A stretch of DNA of 64,000 nucleotides from Sulfobacillus acidophilus DSM 10332 (GTDB taxonomy: Bacteria > Bacillota > Sulfobacillia > Sulfobacillales > Sulfobacillaceae): the NCBI GenBank assembly GCA_000237975.1, contig CP003179.1, positions 2,572,270 through 2,636,269 on the forward strand, written 5' to 3'. The number at the start of each line of letters is the position of its first letter. The first letter of the stretch is position 1. Made by a program: the position numbers and the translations under genes. The notes beneath the pieces were generated by a model. The model had not been told where the DNA came from. It saw nothing but the letters and a program-made list of their open reading frames with translations, and did not search any database. Positions 41,548 through 49,699 of the stretch are shown piece after piece.

Positions 41548-43221
41548 TTATCTTCGCCACTCCGCTTGCAACACCCGTTGTTCGGCCGGCGAAAAAATCA
41601 CTTTGAACGGGACATGCGCATCTTCGGCCAATAGTAACCCTTCGCCGGTCATCGCCCCTTTCAATCGCTCAAGCTCTCCCTCATGAAGTCGCATGACCTC
41701 GGATAAATCGGTTAAGCTGTCGGGATGTTGCCGCATTAAATTCACTAAGGGGGCATTGCGAAGACATACTTCGGCGGCATGACTTCGCGTCAAATCGCCA
41801 ATATCCTGGGTCACCAACGAAATCGCGGTACCCCATTTGCGGGCTCGCCGAAACAATTCTTCCAGGTAGGTCACGACCCCGACGTCATTGAATAAATGCC
41901 ACGCTTCATCGAAGATCACCAGGCGGCGGACGTCACGGCTCACGCGCCGCATCACCCACTCCGTCAGGGCGAGATACGCGGCCGCCTTCATGTGTTCGGT
42001 CAATCCGCTGAGGTCGAATATTTCAAAGTCATCGGGCGGGGACCCGCCGGGGGCCCCCAATAACCGATTCCAACGCTCCCAACTGAGGGCCAAGCGATCG
42101 CCGGCGCGGCGATTCTCGTCGGTCAACAGTTGAATCAAGCGGTCCGCCGTAAGAACCTTACCCTGCAGAGGAAAAAAACGGGTGCGGGTTTCACTCACCT
42201 GCAACCAAACCACATCCCGGACCAAAGGTCCAAATTCCGTCATCAAATCCGGATTGAGGCGGGTTAACAACCGTAGCAAAAAGTCCGCCTGCCGCTCCCG
42301 CTCTTCCGGTTCCAGACTGCCGTCAATCGTGAAGGGGTCAAACACAAAGCGAGGCGTCGGGGCTTGCCCGAGTGCCCAGCGGGTTGCCCCGACCGCCTCC
42401 AAAATCCGGTATTCGCCCTCCGGATCGATAATCGTGACAGCCCACCCGCGGTACCGGGTCCGCAGAGCTTCCAGTTTCGACAAAAAACTTTTACCGCTAC
42501 CGGACCACCCGACCGTAACGGAGTGGGGAGAGGCCAATCGAAACCGATCGACGACAATCAGCGAATGGGTATCCGGGTTAATCCCCATGACTTGTCCGGA
42601 GGCATGAACCAATTCTCGAGATGAAAACGGGAACACGGTGGCCCAAGCCTGGCTGTCCATTTCGCGCACTTTGTCGGTCGGAGAGGCCAACGGTAAGAGA
42701 CGGCGCAAGCCGAGCTGTTGTTGAAACCGAAGCGGCCGAATGATTAACAGCATTCCTTGCGTTAAGCTTTCCAAGAGACGTGAGCGCTCTTCCAAAAGAT
42801 CTTGGGACTCCGCCCAAATCGTCAAGGTCATGCCGACTTCCAACAGCCGGGTTTCCCCTCGCGCGACTCCCACTCGAATTTGGTGAGCATCCTCGATGGC
42901 GGTGCCCTCCTCCGCCGAGGCCAAGCGGCCGCCCCGATTGGCCGCCTGCTGGGCTCCTAACCCCCAGATTAACCGCCGATTAATGGTCCGCATGGCCTCC
43001 TGATTGGCCACCGGTCCCGTACTGAGCGCCAACGTCAGCGGAAAGGGGACAGCCAAGAGCGGTTCAAACCATCCCGGTTCCACGGTCCGGGGATAGCCGG
43101 CAACCGTATAGCTACGAATCCACCATGGGCCCAGTTTGGCCAGGTTACTGGCCACTTCAACGGAATCGGGCCATACGGCATCTAACGGATCCGGCCGCTG
43201 CCGCCGCTGCCTTATTCCCAT
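41548..43221 (-). CDS. VirB4/TraE-type secretion ATPase
   Basis: A 557-residue ATPase. Walker A SVTVGWSGSGKSFLSKLEAL near residue 240, Walker B VRRLVIFDEAWHLFND near residue 445, and SLVTQDIGDLTRSHAAEVCL following it are VirB4/HerA-superfamily features. It lacks part of the normal N-terminal domain, which is encoded separately by the overlapping upstream gene. ATG at 43221 overlaps that gene's end by 10 nt; a TTG at 43227 is an alternative. In conjugation systems VirB4 energises pilus biogenesis and DNA transfer; no relaxase or VirD4 is found here. Confidence 0.85.
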   Translation of the reverse strand: MGIRQRRQRPDPLDAVWPDSVEVASNLAKLGPWWIRSYTVAGYPRTVEPGWFEPLLAVPFPLTLALSTGPVANQEAMRTINRRLIWGLGAQQAANRGGRLASAEEGTAIEDAHQIRVGVARGETRLLEVGMTLTIWAESQDLLEERSRLLESLTQGMLLIIRPLRFQQQLGLRRLLPLASPTDKVREMDSQAWATVFPFSSRELVHASGQVMGINPDTHSLIVVDRFRLASPHSVTVGWSGSGKSFLSKLEALRTRYRGWAVTIIDPEGEYRILEAVGATRWALGQAPTPRFVFDPFTIDGSLEPEERERQADFLLRLLTRLNPDLMTEFGPLVRDVVWLQVSETRTRFFPLQGKVLTADRLIQLLTDENRRAGDRLALSWERWNRLLGAPGGSPPDDFEIFDLSGLTEHMKAAAYLALTEWVMRRVSRDVRRLVIFDEAWHLFNDVGVVTYLEELFRRARKWGTAISLVTQDIGDLTRSHAAEVCLRNAPLVNLMRQHPDSLTDLSEVMRLHEGELERLKGAMTGEGLLLAEDAHVPFKVIFSPAEQRVLQAEWRR

Positions 43222-43802
43222 GCCCAATTGACTCCCGGCCTTAACGGTTGCCCCCCGCCTAAACTCGCATATAGAAAGCGGAACAGGTCGTCCTTTTCGA
43301 GTGGATGAAGCCGCATCCCGAGTGGTCGTAACCCTTGACCAATGACTTCTTTCCGCCGGCTCAACTCAAGCTCGGCCTCATCCCAGAGGACTTCCCCCCG
43401 TCTTCGGGGACGGGAACGGGTGTCGGTACCTTGCCAGGACAAGATAATAAAGAAACGGCGCCGCACCAAATGATGGACCGAGACCGTTTGCTGCAAAAAC
43501 TCGATATAATCCGCCAAAGAAGGGCGCAAATGAGCTTCGATTTGTTCTTCCCGGCTTTTTAATTCGCCTAGGTATTCGTCCAACCGCAAGTAATCCGACC
43601 GCACCAAAATCTCCACCGGAAAACTTAAGCCGTTTAAAAACGCGGTATACCCGCTAATTAACCGTTCTTGCTCCCGGTTGGACCGTAATCCAAAATTAAT
43701 GGGCGTCGCTTCGAGAACGGTGGTAAAACGGTCACGACCGACCAGACAGATACCGGGCCCCACCGCTCGAATGGGAAATAATCGATTGATTTTCACCGCC
43801 AT
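43212..43802 (-). CDS. VirB4 N-terminal-domain-like protein
   Basis: A 196-residue soluble protein. FPIRAVGPGICLVGRDRFTT near residue 9 and TPINFGLRSNREQERLISGY near residue 33 match the N-terminal domain that precedes the ATPase in Gram-positive VirB4/TraC-like proteins. It is followed directly, with a 10-nt overlap, by the ATPase-bearing gene, so VirB4 appears split into two polypeptides. It is preceded 45 nt upstream by the PrgI-like gene. Confidence 0.7.
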   Translation of the reverse strand: MAVKINRLFPIRAVGPGICLVGRDRFTTVLEATPINFGLRSNREQERLISGYTAFLNGLSFPVEILVRSDYLRLDEYLGELKSREEQIEAHLRPSLADYIEFLQQTVSVHHLVRRRFFIILSWQGTDTRSRPRRRGEVLWDEAELELSRRKEVIGQGLRPLGMRLHPLEKDDLFRFLYASLGGGQPLRPGVNWAWE

Positions 43803-43847
43803 GTTATCACCCCATGCATCATTTAAATTGGGTTCAGGGTGCCACGC

Positions 43848-44126
43848 TCAAGGTAAGTAGCGCCGCGGCGAGCAGAGAAAGAAAAGCATCCGCCAAATCC
43901 ATTGGGGAAAAGAACTCTCGTCGAAACGGCCCCAAGTCAATACGGCCGCCATTAAGGAAATGCCGCCGATACCTGCACCGCGTGCAACCAGCGGCTTTAC
44001 CACGTGCCAGGCCCATAGATCCAGCGTAATTCCGGCCACGAGCCACGGTATATCGCTTAGTCGAAGACCAAATAAGATTTCCGGTTCTCGGGCAAGCGGT
44101 AAAAGCACGGTACGCGGAGTCGCCAT
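43848..44126 (-). CDS. PrgI-family membrane protein (VirB3-like)
   Basis: A 92-residue protein with a polar head (TVLLPLAREPEILFGLRLSD), two adjacent hydrophobic helices (about residues 30-66) and a basic tail ending PRRYLP. This is the layout of PrgI, the VirB3 counterpart in Gram-positive type IV secretion systems, normally placed just before VirB4, as here. ATG at 44126 lies 5 nt after the VirB6-like stop with a GGGGGTGG site. Confidence 0.72.
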   Translation of the reverse strand: MATPRTVLLPLAREPEILFGLRLSDIPWLVAGITLDLWAWHVVKPLVARGAGIGGISLMAAVLTWGRFDESSFPQWIWRMLFFLCSPRRYLP

Positions 44127-44131
44127 CCGAT

Positions 44132-44902
44132 TCACCACCCCCGCCCGATGAGGTGTCGAAATTGGGTGGGGATTTTCGTCATATACCACAATAACCCCAC
44201 CTCCAAAATCAGGCCGGTGGCATTGAGCGCGTGTCCTCCGAGCATCCCCCAGGCGATCCACAAGACCCCCGCGTGAAGGCTTTGAACAAATATCAATGCG
44301 ACCAATTCCCGAAACAACCGGCCAATGCCGGTCGGATGAAACCCGGTTGCCCAGAGAAGCGCCCCCCAGGGCAAAAGTGCCGTCAACAGCAAGATTTCGA
44401 TACTTCGGATGGCGTAAAAAACGGCCAAATAGACCACTAGCGCGACGATCAACAGAGAAAAGACCAACACCAGCAGCGGGGACATCCAAGAGGCGGTTAT
44501 CGGACTGGCCGGCCAAGCCACTGTCGGCGGTTTCAACGCCAACACCATTCCGTCGTTGATGCCCAGCAATTGGTGCACCGTCCATAACCCGGCACTCCCC
44601 AACACCGCGGCGACCACCGTCCGCTCGACAAATTCCCACGGGCCCATCGGATAGAGGCCCGACCACCCCATTTGCGGCCACATCAGACGCATAATCCCGA
44701 GAATTAAGAGAAGGCCGGCCACTCCCCAGCACAAATGAAGGCTGAGGTAATAAAAAGCGGTTGCAGCCCTGGGCCACGCCAAAGGAGCTAAAATGGTGTG
44801 GCTCACCAGCTGCTCGCTTAATGACGCCAATTGTTGCCACAACCAACCGGAGAATATCCGAATCCCCTGGGCTACCGGATTAAGGGACGGCGTGAGATTC
44901 AT
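44132..44902 (-). CDS. VirB6/TrbL-like polytopic membrane protein
   Basis: A 256-residue membrane protein with about six helices. The core IRSIEILLLTALLPWGALLW and LVALIFVQSLHAGVLWIAWG between about residues 160 and 220 recalls the central section of VirB6/TrbL and archaeal CedA proteins, which form the transmembrane channel part of type IV systems. The gene abuts the VirB2-like gene and precedes PrgI, which is the expected order. Family assignment is by topology and context, not by strong motifs. Confidence 0.65.
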   Translation of the reverse strand: MNLTPSLNPVAQGIRIFSGWLWQQLASLSEQLVSHTILAPLAWPRAATAFYYLSLHLCWGVAGLLLILGIMRLMWPQMGWSGLYPMGPWEFVERTVVAAVLGSAGLWTVHQLLGINDGMVLALKPPTVAWPASPITASWMSPLLVLVFSLLIVALVVYLAVFYAIRSIEILLLTALLPWGALLWATGFHPTGIGRLFRELVALIFVQSLHAGVLWIAWGMLGGHALNATGLILEVGLLWYMTKIPTQFRHLIGRGW

Positions 44903-45135
44903 CAGGACACCACAAATTGAATCACTTGCCGTAACACGTCGACCATCAACACCAGTCCAAGCCCAATCGCCGCACGGCCCATTAAACTTTTTGCCGAGTC
45001 GACAGCACGCGGATTATGCGCTAACATAAACCGAAGAGCGCCATAGACCATGACCAGGGTAAATACGCCGCCCGCCAAGTCGGTAAGGAGTGCGGTGAGG
45101 TGTGTCACCGCCCCCATTAACGGGGCATCAGGCAT
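44902..45135 (-). CDS. VirB2/TrbC-like pilin
   Basis: A 77-residue protein with two hydrophobic helices (about residues 9-37 and 56-74) joined by a short basic loop (AHNPRAVDSAKSLMGRAA). Small two-helix proteins upstream of VirB6 are VirB2-type pilins. The ATG at 45135 has an internal AGGAG site; the first in-frame ATG at 45156 would leave that site inside the coding region. The stop overlaps the VirB6-like start by 1 nt. It is the head of the minus-strand operon. Confidence 0.65.
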   Translation of the reverse strand: MPDAPLMGAVTHLTALLTDLAGGVFTLVMVYGALRFMLAHNPRAVDSAKSLMGRAAIGLGLVLMVDVLRQVIQFVVS

Positions 45136-45186
45136 GTTGACATCGCTCCTTTGCATGCCATTTGGTTCGCAATCCGTTACCCGGTC

Positions 45187-45221
45187 CGAAAAAGAAAACC
45201 GGCGAGGGGCTAACCCTCACC
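45187..45221 (-). terminator. Terminator or attenuator in the leader of the VirB2-like operon
   Basis: On the minus strand GGTGAGGG-TTAGC-CCCTCGCC forms an 8-bp stem followed by GGTTTTCTTTTT. It lies about 52 nt before the VirB2-like start and about 135 nt after the thioesterase stop. It may end the thioesterase transcript or attenuate the secretion operon, depending on where the promoter lies. Confidence 0.65.
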
Positions 45222-45252
45222 GCTATGGTACCGATGTAGAGACTGGTATTCC

Positions 45253-45271
45253 CTGTCTAAATTTTAGACAG
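45253..45271. promoter_or_regulatory. 19-nt perfect palindrome upstream of the secretion operon
   Basis: ctgtctaaa-t-tttagacag is a perfect inverted repeat about 118 nt before the VirB2-like start, upstream of the hairpin at 45187-45221, in AT-rich sequence. No T run follows on the minus strand, so an operator is likelier than a terminator. Confidence 0.5.
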
Positions 45272-45355
45272 TTTTCGACAATATATCGAATCTACGCGGA
45301 TAAAACGTGAGTATTTTTGCCATTGATAGCTTTACTTCGTGTTTTTTCGACATAA

Positions 45356-45886
45356 TTACGGAGTTTCCTGACCTTTTCGAGCCGCCCGTTTGGCTAACCG
45401 CTCGGCACGCCGCGCTTCGGCCTGCCGAAACCGAGCTTGTTCCTCGGCATTGGTTAAAATTAACGGCGGCACTTCGACCGGTTGTCCCTCGGCATTAAGG
45501 GCCACAAAAGTTAAATAAGCGGTGCTGGTTTTCCGGATTTCGCCGGTTTCCAGGTTTTCGCCAAACACCTCCACGCCAATTTCCATCGAGGTCCGGCCCA
45601 CCCAGTTAACCTGGGCAATCAAGCGGATGACCTCGCCCACTTTGATAGGGTGTAAAAATTCCAAACTGTCCATGGAGGCGGTCACCGCCACATGCCCCGC
45701 ATGACGGCCCGCGGTAATGGCCGCCGCCAGGTCAATCCAGTGCATGACCTTGCCGCCCAAAATATTGCCCAACTGGTTGGAGTCCCCGGGCAGGACCAAT
45801 TCCACCATTTCAGTGCGGGTTTCCGCAACGGTTTTTCCAGCCACCCGTAATCCCCTTTCCGTATAATGCCATCCCCACCGGTCCAT
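45356..45886 (-). CDS. Acyl-CoA thioesterase, hot-dog fold (YciA/BACH type)
   Basis: A 176-residue protein. VLPGDSNQLGNILGGKVMHW near residue 32 is the hot-dog helix with the catalytic aspartate/asparagine region, followed by HVAVTASMDSLEFLHPIKVG near residue 65. Such enzymes hydrolyse medium to long acyl-CoA. A charged C-terminal tail rich in Arg and Ala (RFRQAEARRAERLAKRAARK) is an extension. ATG at 45886 is chosen for its AGAGGACG site and normal N-terminus. Confidence 0.85.
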   Translation of the reverse strand: MDRWGWHYTERGLRVAGKTVAETRTEMVELVLPGDSNQLGNILGGKVMHWIDLAAAITAGRHAGHVAVTASMDSLEFLHPIKVGEVIRLIAQVNWVGRTSMEIGVEVFGENLETGEIRKTSTAYLTFVALNAEGQPVEVPPLILTNAEEQARFRQAEARRAERLAKRAARKGQETP

Positions 45887-45966
45887 GCTACAGTCGTCCT
45901 CTACGGTGTTAACAAACCCTGCAGATCTTGTCAAATCTCACCGTCGGGCCAGAAAGGATGAGGGAC

Positions 45967-47388
45967 GTGAGCATCAAAACCCGAGGCAAAGTGCCTCATC
46001 GCGTGAAGGGACACCATCGGCAGCATTTCCGCCGCGATTTAACCGCGCCCACACTGACCCTCCTGACGATTGGCGGCATCATGGGTTCCGGCCTGTTCAT
46101 GGCCAGCGGGATCACGATACGCCAAGCTGGCCCCGGGGTGTGGCTGCTTTATGTCTTGGGTTTCATCGCGATGTCCCTGGAAATCAACGCGTTAGCGGAA
46201 ATGTCGATTGCCACCCCGACTCCCGGATCGTTTCTGGTATTTACTCGTCAAGTTCTGGGGCCCGCTTGGACCTTTGTCGCCGGATGGATTTTCTGGTTCT
46301 CCAGCGTATTGACGATGTCCAGTGAAGTCACGGCCGCAGCCCTTTTCTCCCGCTATTGGTTTCCGCAAATGCCGCTTTGGGGTTGGTCGCTTTTCTACTC
46401 CGCCTTAATCATCGGCGTGAATTTCATTAGTGTGCGCGGCTTTGGTACGGTCGAAAATATCATGGCCGGGATTAAAACGGTGGCGGTGTTGGGGTTTTTA
46501 GTCGTGGCCGGCCTAACCCTCGGTCACTGGCTCGCCCCTTCCCGACCGCTACCGTCTCCGGCTTTCGCCTTGGGGCTTCGGCAAGGTCTTTTTCCCCACG
46601 GCTTCTTTGGGGCGGCCCCCACCATGGTTTTGGTACTCTTCGCCTACGCCGGGACCGGTGTCATCGGCATGGCCGCCGCCGAGGCCAAAGATCCCCAACG
46701 GACCCTTCCCAAAGCCATCCGCTCGACAATCTGGCTCGTGGGGATCATGTACTTGGGTTCGATATTGGCGCTGTTGGCGATGGTCCCCTGGACAGTCGAA
46801 AGCGACCGGATCAGCCCGTTTGTGCTCGCGTTGGAACACACGAGCCTTCCTTATGTCTCCAGTTTAATGAACCTCATTTTGCTGTTTGCCGTGTTATCCA
46901 CGATGAATGCCGCCCTATATTCCAACGTGCGCGTGTTATATACCTTAGCCCATGAGGGACAGGCGCCTAAAAGCCTTGGCCGTCTCAACCGTCGCGGTCT
47001 CCCCAGCCGGGCGACCTGGACCAGCGCCGGCCTTTTGGCGCTCACCATTGCCCTAGCCTATGTATTACCCCACAAAGCCTACGCCTATCTGGTGACCGCC
47101 ACCGGATTTCAGGCGATGTTCATTTGGCTTATGATTTTGCTGACGGAACTCTATTACCGGCCCTACTTGGAACGACACCATCCCGAACGACTAACCCATA
47201 AATTGGTCGGATATCCCTATACCACCTACGGCGTGATGGGGCTGGTCGTTCTGGCCTTGATTTTATCGCTCACGTCGGCCAATCAGTTGGTCGGCGCGGC
47301 GGCCGGCTTTTTGGGCATTGCCATAGCCACCGCGATCTGGTTTATTGTCCGCCATCGAATCCCCCGTGATGACAAAGCCCCCTCTTGA
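45967..47388 (+). CDS. Amino acid permease, APC family
   Basis: A 473-residue protein with 12 membrane helices. TIGGIMGSGLFMASGITIRQ near residue 38 is the helix-1 substrate-site motif of the APC/AAT family, and LFAYAGTGVIGMAAAEAKDP with RTLPKAIRS near residue 230 is the conserved helix 6-loop region. The substrate is probably a neutral or cationic amino acid; not determinable here. GTG at 45967 follows AAAGGATGAGG; ATG at 45958 is an alternative. Divergent from the thioesterase gene (80 nt apart) and convergent with the HPP gene (1 nt apart). Confidence 0.87.
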   Translation: MSIKTRGKVPHRVKGHHRQHFRRDLTAPTLTLLTIGGIMGSGLFMASGITIRQAGPGVWLLYVLGFIAMSLEINALAEMSIATPTPGSFLVFTRQVLGPAWTFVAGWIFWFSSVLTMSSEVTAAALFSRYWFPQMPLWGWSLFYSALIIGVNFISVRGFGTVENIMAGIKTVAVLGFLVVAGLTLGHWLAPSRPLPSPAFALGLRQGLFPHGFFGAAPTMVLVLFAYAGTGVIGMAAAEAKDPQRTLPKAIRSTIWLVGIMYLGSILALLAMVPWTVESDRISPFVLALEHTSLPYVSSLMNLILLFAVLSTMNAALYSNVRVLYTLAHEGQAPKSLGRLNRRGLPSRATWTSAGLLALTIALAYVLPHKAYAYLVTATGFQAMFIWLMILLTELYYRPYLERHHPERLTHKLVGYPYTTYGVMGLVVLALILSLTSANQLVGAAAGFLGIAIATAIWFIVRHRIPRDDKAPS

Positions 47389-47389
47389 C

Positions 47390-47884
47390 CTACTCCGCGG
47401 CCGACGTTGAGGGCGCCCGTTTAGCCGTCCATAAGGGATAGGAACGATGAGGGGCCATATTATTGATGACATACGCCACGCCGATTAAAATAAGGGCTCC
47501 CGCCCCGATGGGCATGACCACGAAAAGCCAGCCGGCTTTACCCAAAACCGCAATTAACGCCGTGGCGCCCCCCGGCGGATGCACCGTGTGCGTGACCCGC
47601 ATGACGAAAATAGCGAACGCCCCGGCGAAAGACAAGCTAATCCAGGAAAGACCCCATAGATGATAACAAAGGACCCCGATAAACGCCGGCAACATTTGTC
47701 CCAGCAGCACATTACGCGGACGCGCAAACGGCGAATCGTGCAACCCGAAGAGAAGTAAGGCGGAAGCCCCGAACGAGCCCGCCAAGAGGGGCAGGTGCAT
47801 CGGTACCGCCAAATAGGCTAGGATACTGAGCCCGATCAGGCTTCCGACAAAGGTCCAAAGATGATCATGCAGCGATTTAACCAA
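47390..47884 (-). CDS. HPP-family membrane protein
   Basis: A 164-residue membrane protein with four to five helices. MRVTHTVHPPGGATALIAVL near residue 94 carries the His-Pro-Pro motif that names the family. Some members transport nitrite in chloroplasts and cyanobacteria; others are of unknown function. The frame only offers TTG at 47884 as a start, 13 nt after AGGAGG. It is convergent with the APC permease gene, with no gap for a separate terminator. Confidence 0.82.
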   Translation of the reverse strand: MVKSLHDHLWTFVGSLIGLSILAYLAVPMHLPLLAGSFGASALLLFGLHDSPFARPRNVLLGQMLPAFIGVLCYHLWGLSWISLSFAGAFAIFVMRVTHTVHPPGGATALIAVLGKAGWLFVVMPIGAGALILIGVAYVINNMAPHRSYPLWTAKRAPSTSAAE

Positions 47885-48275
47885 TCTCGCATTGTCGCCT
47901 CCTAATTTGTAATTACTATATGATTATTTCGCCAGATGATCAATCTCAACGCTTTTCCCATTTTTTAATGGCCCCTATTGCGATCAGGAATGATGCCCCA
48001 ATGACCGCGAGTCAGAGGCGTTCAAATATAACCGTGCCGACGGATCCTTGAGCAGGGCGTCCCCTCATTGGCTGATACGGCCATGCCGCTCGGCTCGCAC
48101 GGGTGATGACGTCTTGGGAAACCCGTTCGCCATCCGCCTCACGTCCAGGGAGGTTCCGGCGGAGTCCGGCTTAACCCCGGCGCGTTATAGGCGGGATAAG
48201 TCCAAAGGGCCCGGAGGATCCCTCCACGGGCCCGATGACATCTCCGTCATTTAGGGTAGAAAGATTCATGGAGGG
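47885..48275. other. Intergenic region upstream of the HPP gene and downstream of rlmD
   Basis: 391 nt without a gene. The left part is AT-rich (47905-47970) and should contain the minus-strand promoter of the HPP gene. The right part holds the rlmD terminator (48204-48233). The middle shows nothing recognisable. Confidence 0.6.
48204..48233 (-). terminator. Intrinsic terminator of rlmD
   Basis: On the minus strand GGGCCCGTGGAGG pairs with CCTCC-GGGCCC (outer GGGCCC arms plus inner GGAGG/CCTCC) around GAT, followed by TTT. It is 43 nt after the rlmD stop. Confidence 0.7.
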
Positions 48276-49625
48276 CTACTCGGCACGGACCAAAATCGCA
48301 CAGCTTTCCACATGATCCGTTTTCGGGAACATGTCGACCGGGGTCACCCGCACCAGTCGATACGTCGACGCTAATAGCTTCAGATCGCGGGCCAAAGTTT
48401 CCGGATAGCAAGAGATATAAACCAGCCGCTGGGGCTTTAGCACTAATAACGCCTCAATCACCTCAGGTTTAAGACCGGCGCGCGGCGGGTCAAAAATGAC
48501 CGCATCAGGTGGACGTTGGCCTTTTTGGGCCCAGTCCCGCATGACGGCTTCGGCCGCCCCTTGAATCACCTCGACCCGCTTATCCAGCCCATTCAGCCGC
48601 ATATTGTCCCGGGCGTCCAAAACAGCCGCCGGATGGAGCTCTACCGCCGTCACATGACGAGCCCGCTGAGCCGCTAATGCCGCCAATGTGCCTACCCCGG
48701 CATAAATGTCCCATACCGTGTCGGGATTGTCCTCCAAAGCCTCCAGCGCCAGTTGATATAACACCTCGACTTGTTCCGGATTGACTTGAAAAAACGAGGT
48801 AAACGACAGGCGGAAGGTTAATCCCAGGAGGGTTTCCCGCAACGAATCGGCACCCGCCGCGACCCGGGTCTGATGCCCTAATACCCGGTTGGTTCGCTCC
48901 GGATTGATATTAATCCCCACTCCGGCCACGTTCGGTACCTGTTCATGAATCGCCTCGGCCAGCTTTTGTAGGGCCGGGATGTCCTCCCGCGCCACTAACA
49001 GGACCAAGGCCTGACCGACCGCACGCGAGGTCCGGATCAGCACATGGCGTAGAATGCCGGTATGCCGCGTCTCCTCGTAGGGTTCGATGCCGGATTGGTT
49101 GACCAAGTCCCGCACCGCCGCCAACACATGATTAATTAACGTATTTTGAATGGCACAGGCCGTTACGTCGATCACCTGGTGGGTTCCGCGTTGAAATAAG
49201 CCGAGGCGGACATCGCCGGCCGTCCCGGCCACCGGAAACTGCCCTTTGTTCCGATAGGCCCAAGGATTTTGGGCAACCCGAATCGGTTGTAACGACGGCT
49301 CGGTCAATCCCGCTATCCGGACCAGAGCTTGCCGCACCCGTTCCCATTTATATTGGGCCTCGGCCGGATAGTCCCAATGTTGTAACGTACATCCACCACA
49401 ATCGGTATACACGGGACAGACGGGTTCAACCCGCTCCAAGCTCCGGGTGAGCCATGCCTGAACGCGGGCCCGCAGGTATGTTTTATGAGACTCGGTAACC
49501 TGTACCTCTACGGTTTCCCCCGGCAACGCTTGAGGTACAAAAACCAATCGGCCGTCCGGCGCCCGGCCCACCCCATCGCCGGCCTGACCCATCCGTTCAA
49601 TGTGGACTGTCAGTTGTTCTTCCAC
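48276..49625 (-). CDS. rlmD: 23S rRNA (uracil-C5)-methyltransferase, RlmD/TrmA family
   Basis: A 449-residue protein. An N-terminal TRAM domain (residues 1-60, ERMGQAGDGVGRAPDGRLVF) is followed by a cysteine cluster CPVYTDCGGCTLQHWDYP near residue 69 for an iron-sulfur cluster, then the methyltransferase with FTSFFQVNPEQVEVLYQLAL near residue 278, IFDPPRAGLKPEVIEAL near residue 392 and the nucleophilic cysteine in VYISCYPETLARDLKLLA near residue 418. It methylates a uracil in rRNA or tRNA; the paralogue cannot be told apart by sequence alone. Confidence 0.93.
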   Translation of the reverse strand: MEEQLTVHIERMGQAGDGVGRAPDGRLVFVPQALPGETVEVQVTESHKTYLRARVQAWLTRSLERVEPVCPVYTDCGGCTLQHWDYPAEAQYKWERVRQALVRIAGLTEPSLQPIRVAQNPWAYRNKGQFPVAGTAGDVRLGLFQRGTHQVIDVTACAIQNTLINHVLAAVRDLVNQSGIEPYEETRHTGILRHVLIRTSRAVGQALVLLVAREDIPALQKLAEAIHEQVPNVAGVGININPERTNRVLGHQTRVAAGADSLRETLLGLTFRLSFTSFFQVNPEQVEVLYQLALEALEDNPDTVWDIYAGVGTLAALAAQRARHVTAVELHPAAVLDARDNMRLNGLDKRVEVIQGAAEAVMRDWAQKGQRPPDAVIFDPPRAGLKPEVIEALLVLKPQRLVYISCYPETLARDLKLLASTYRLVRVTPVDMFPKTDHVESCAILVRAE

Positions 49626-49655
49626 GCGCGCCTCCTTGACGTCTCCTTGATAGCC

Positions 49656-49680
49656 AAAAGGACGGGAGCCTTCGCTCCCG
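49656..49680 (-). terminator. Intrinsic terminator of the gat operon
   Basis: CGGGAGC and GCTCCCG form a 7-bp stem around a 4-nt loop, with TTTT on the minus-strand side, 20 nt after the gatB stop. Confidence 0.75.
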
Positions 49681-49699
49681 CCCGCCCGAGACCCGACGA

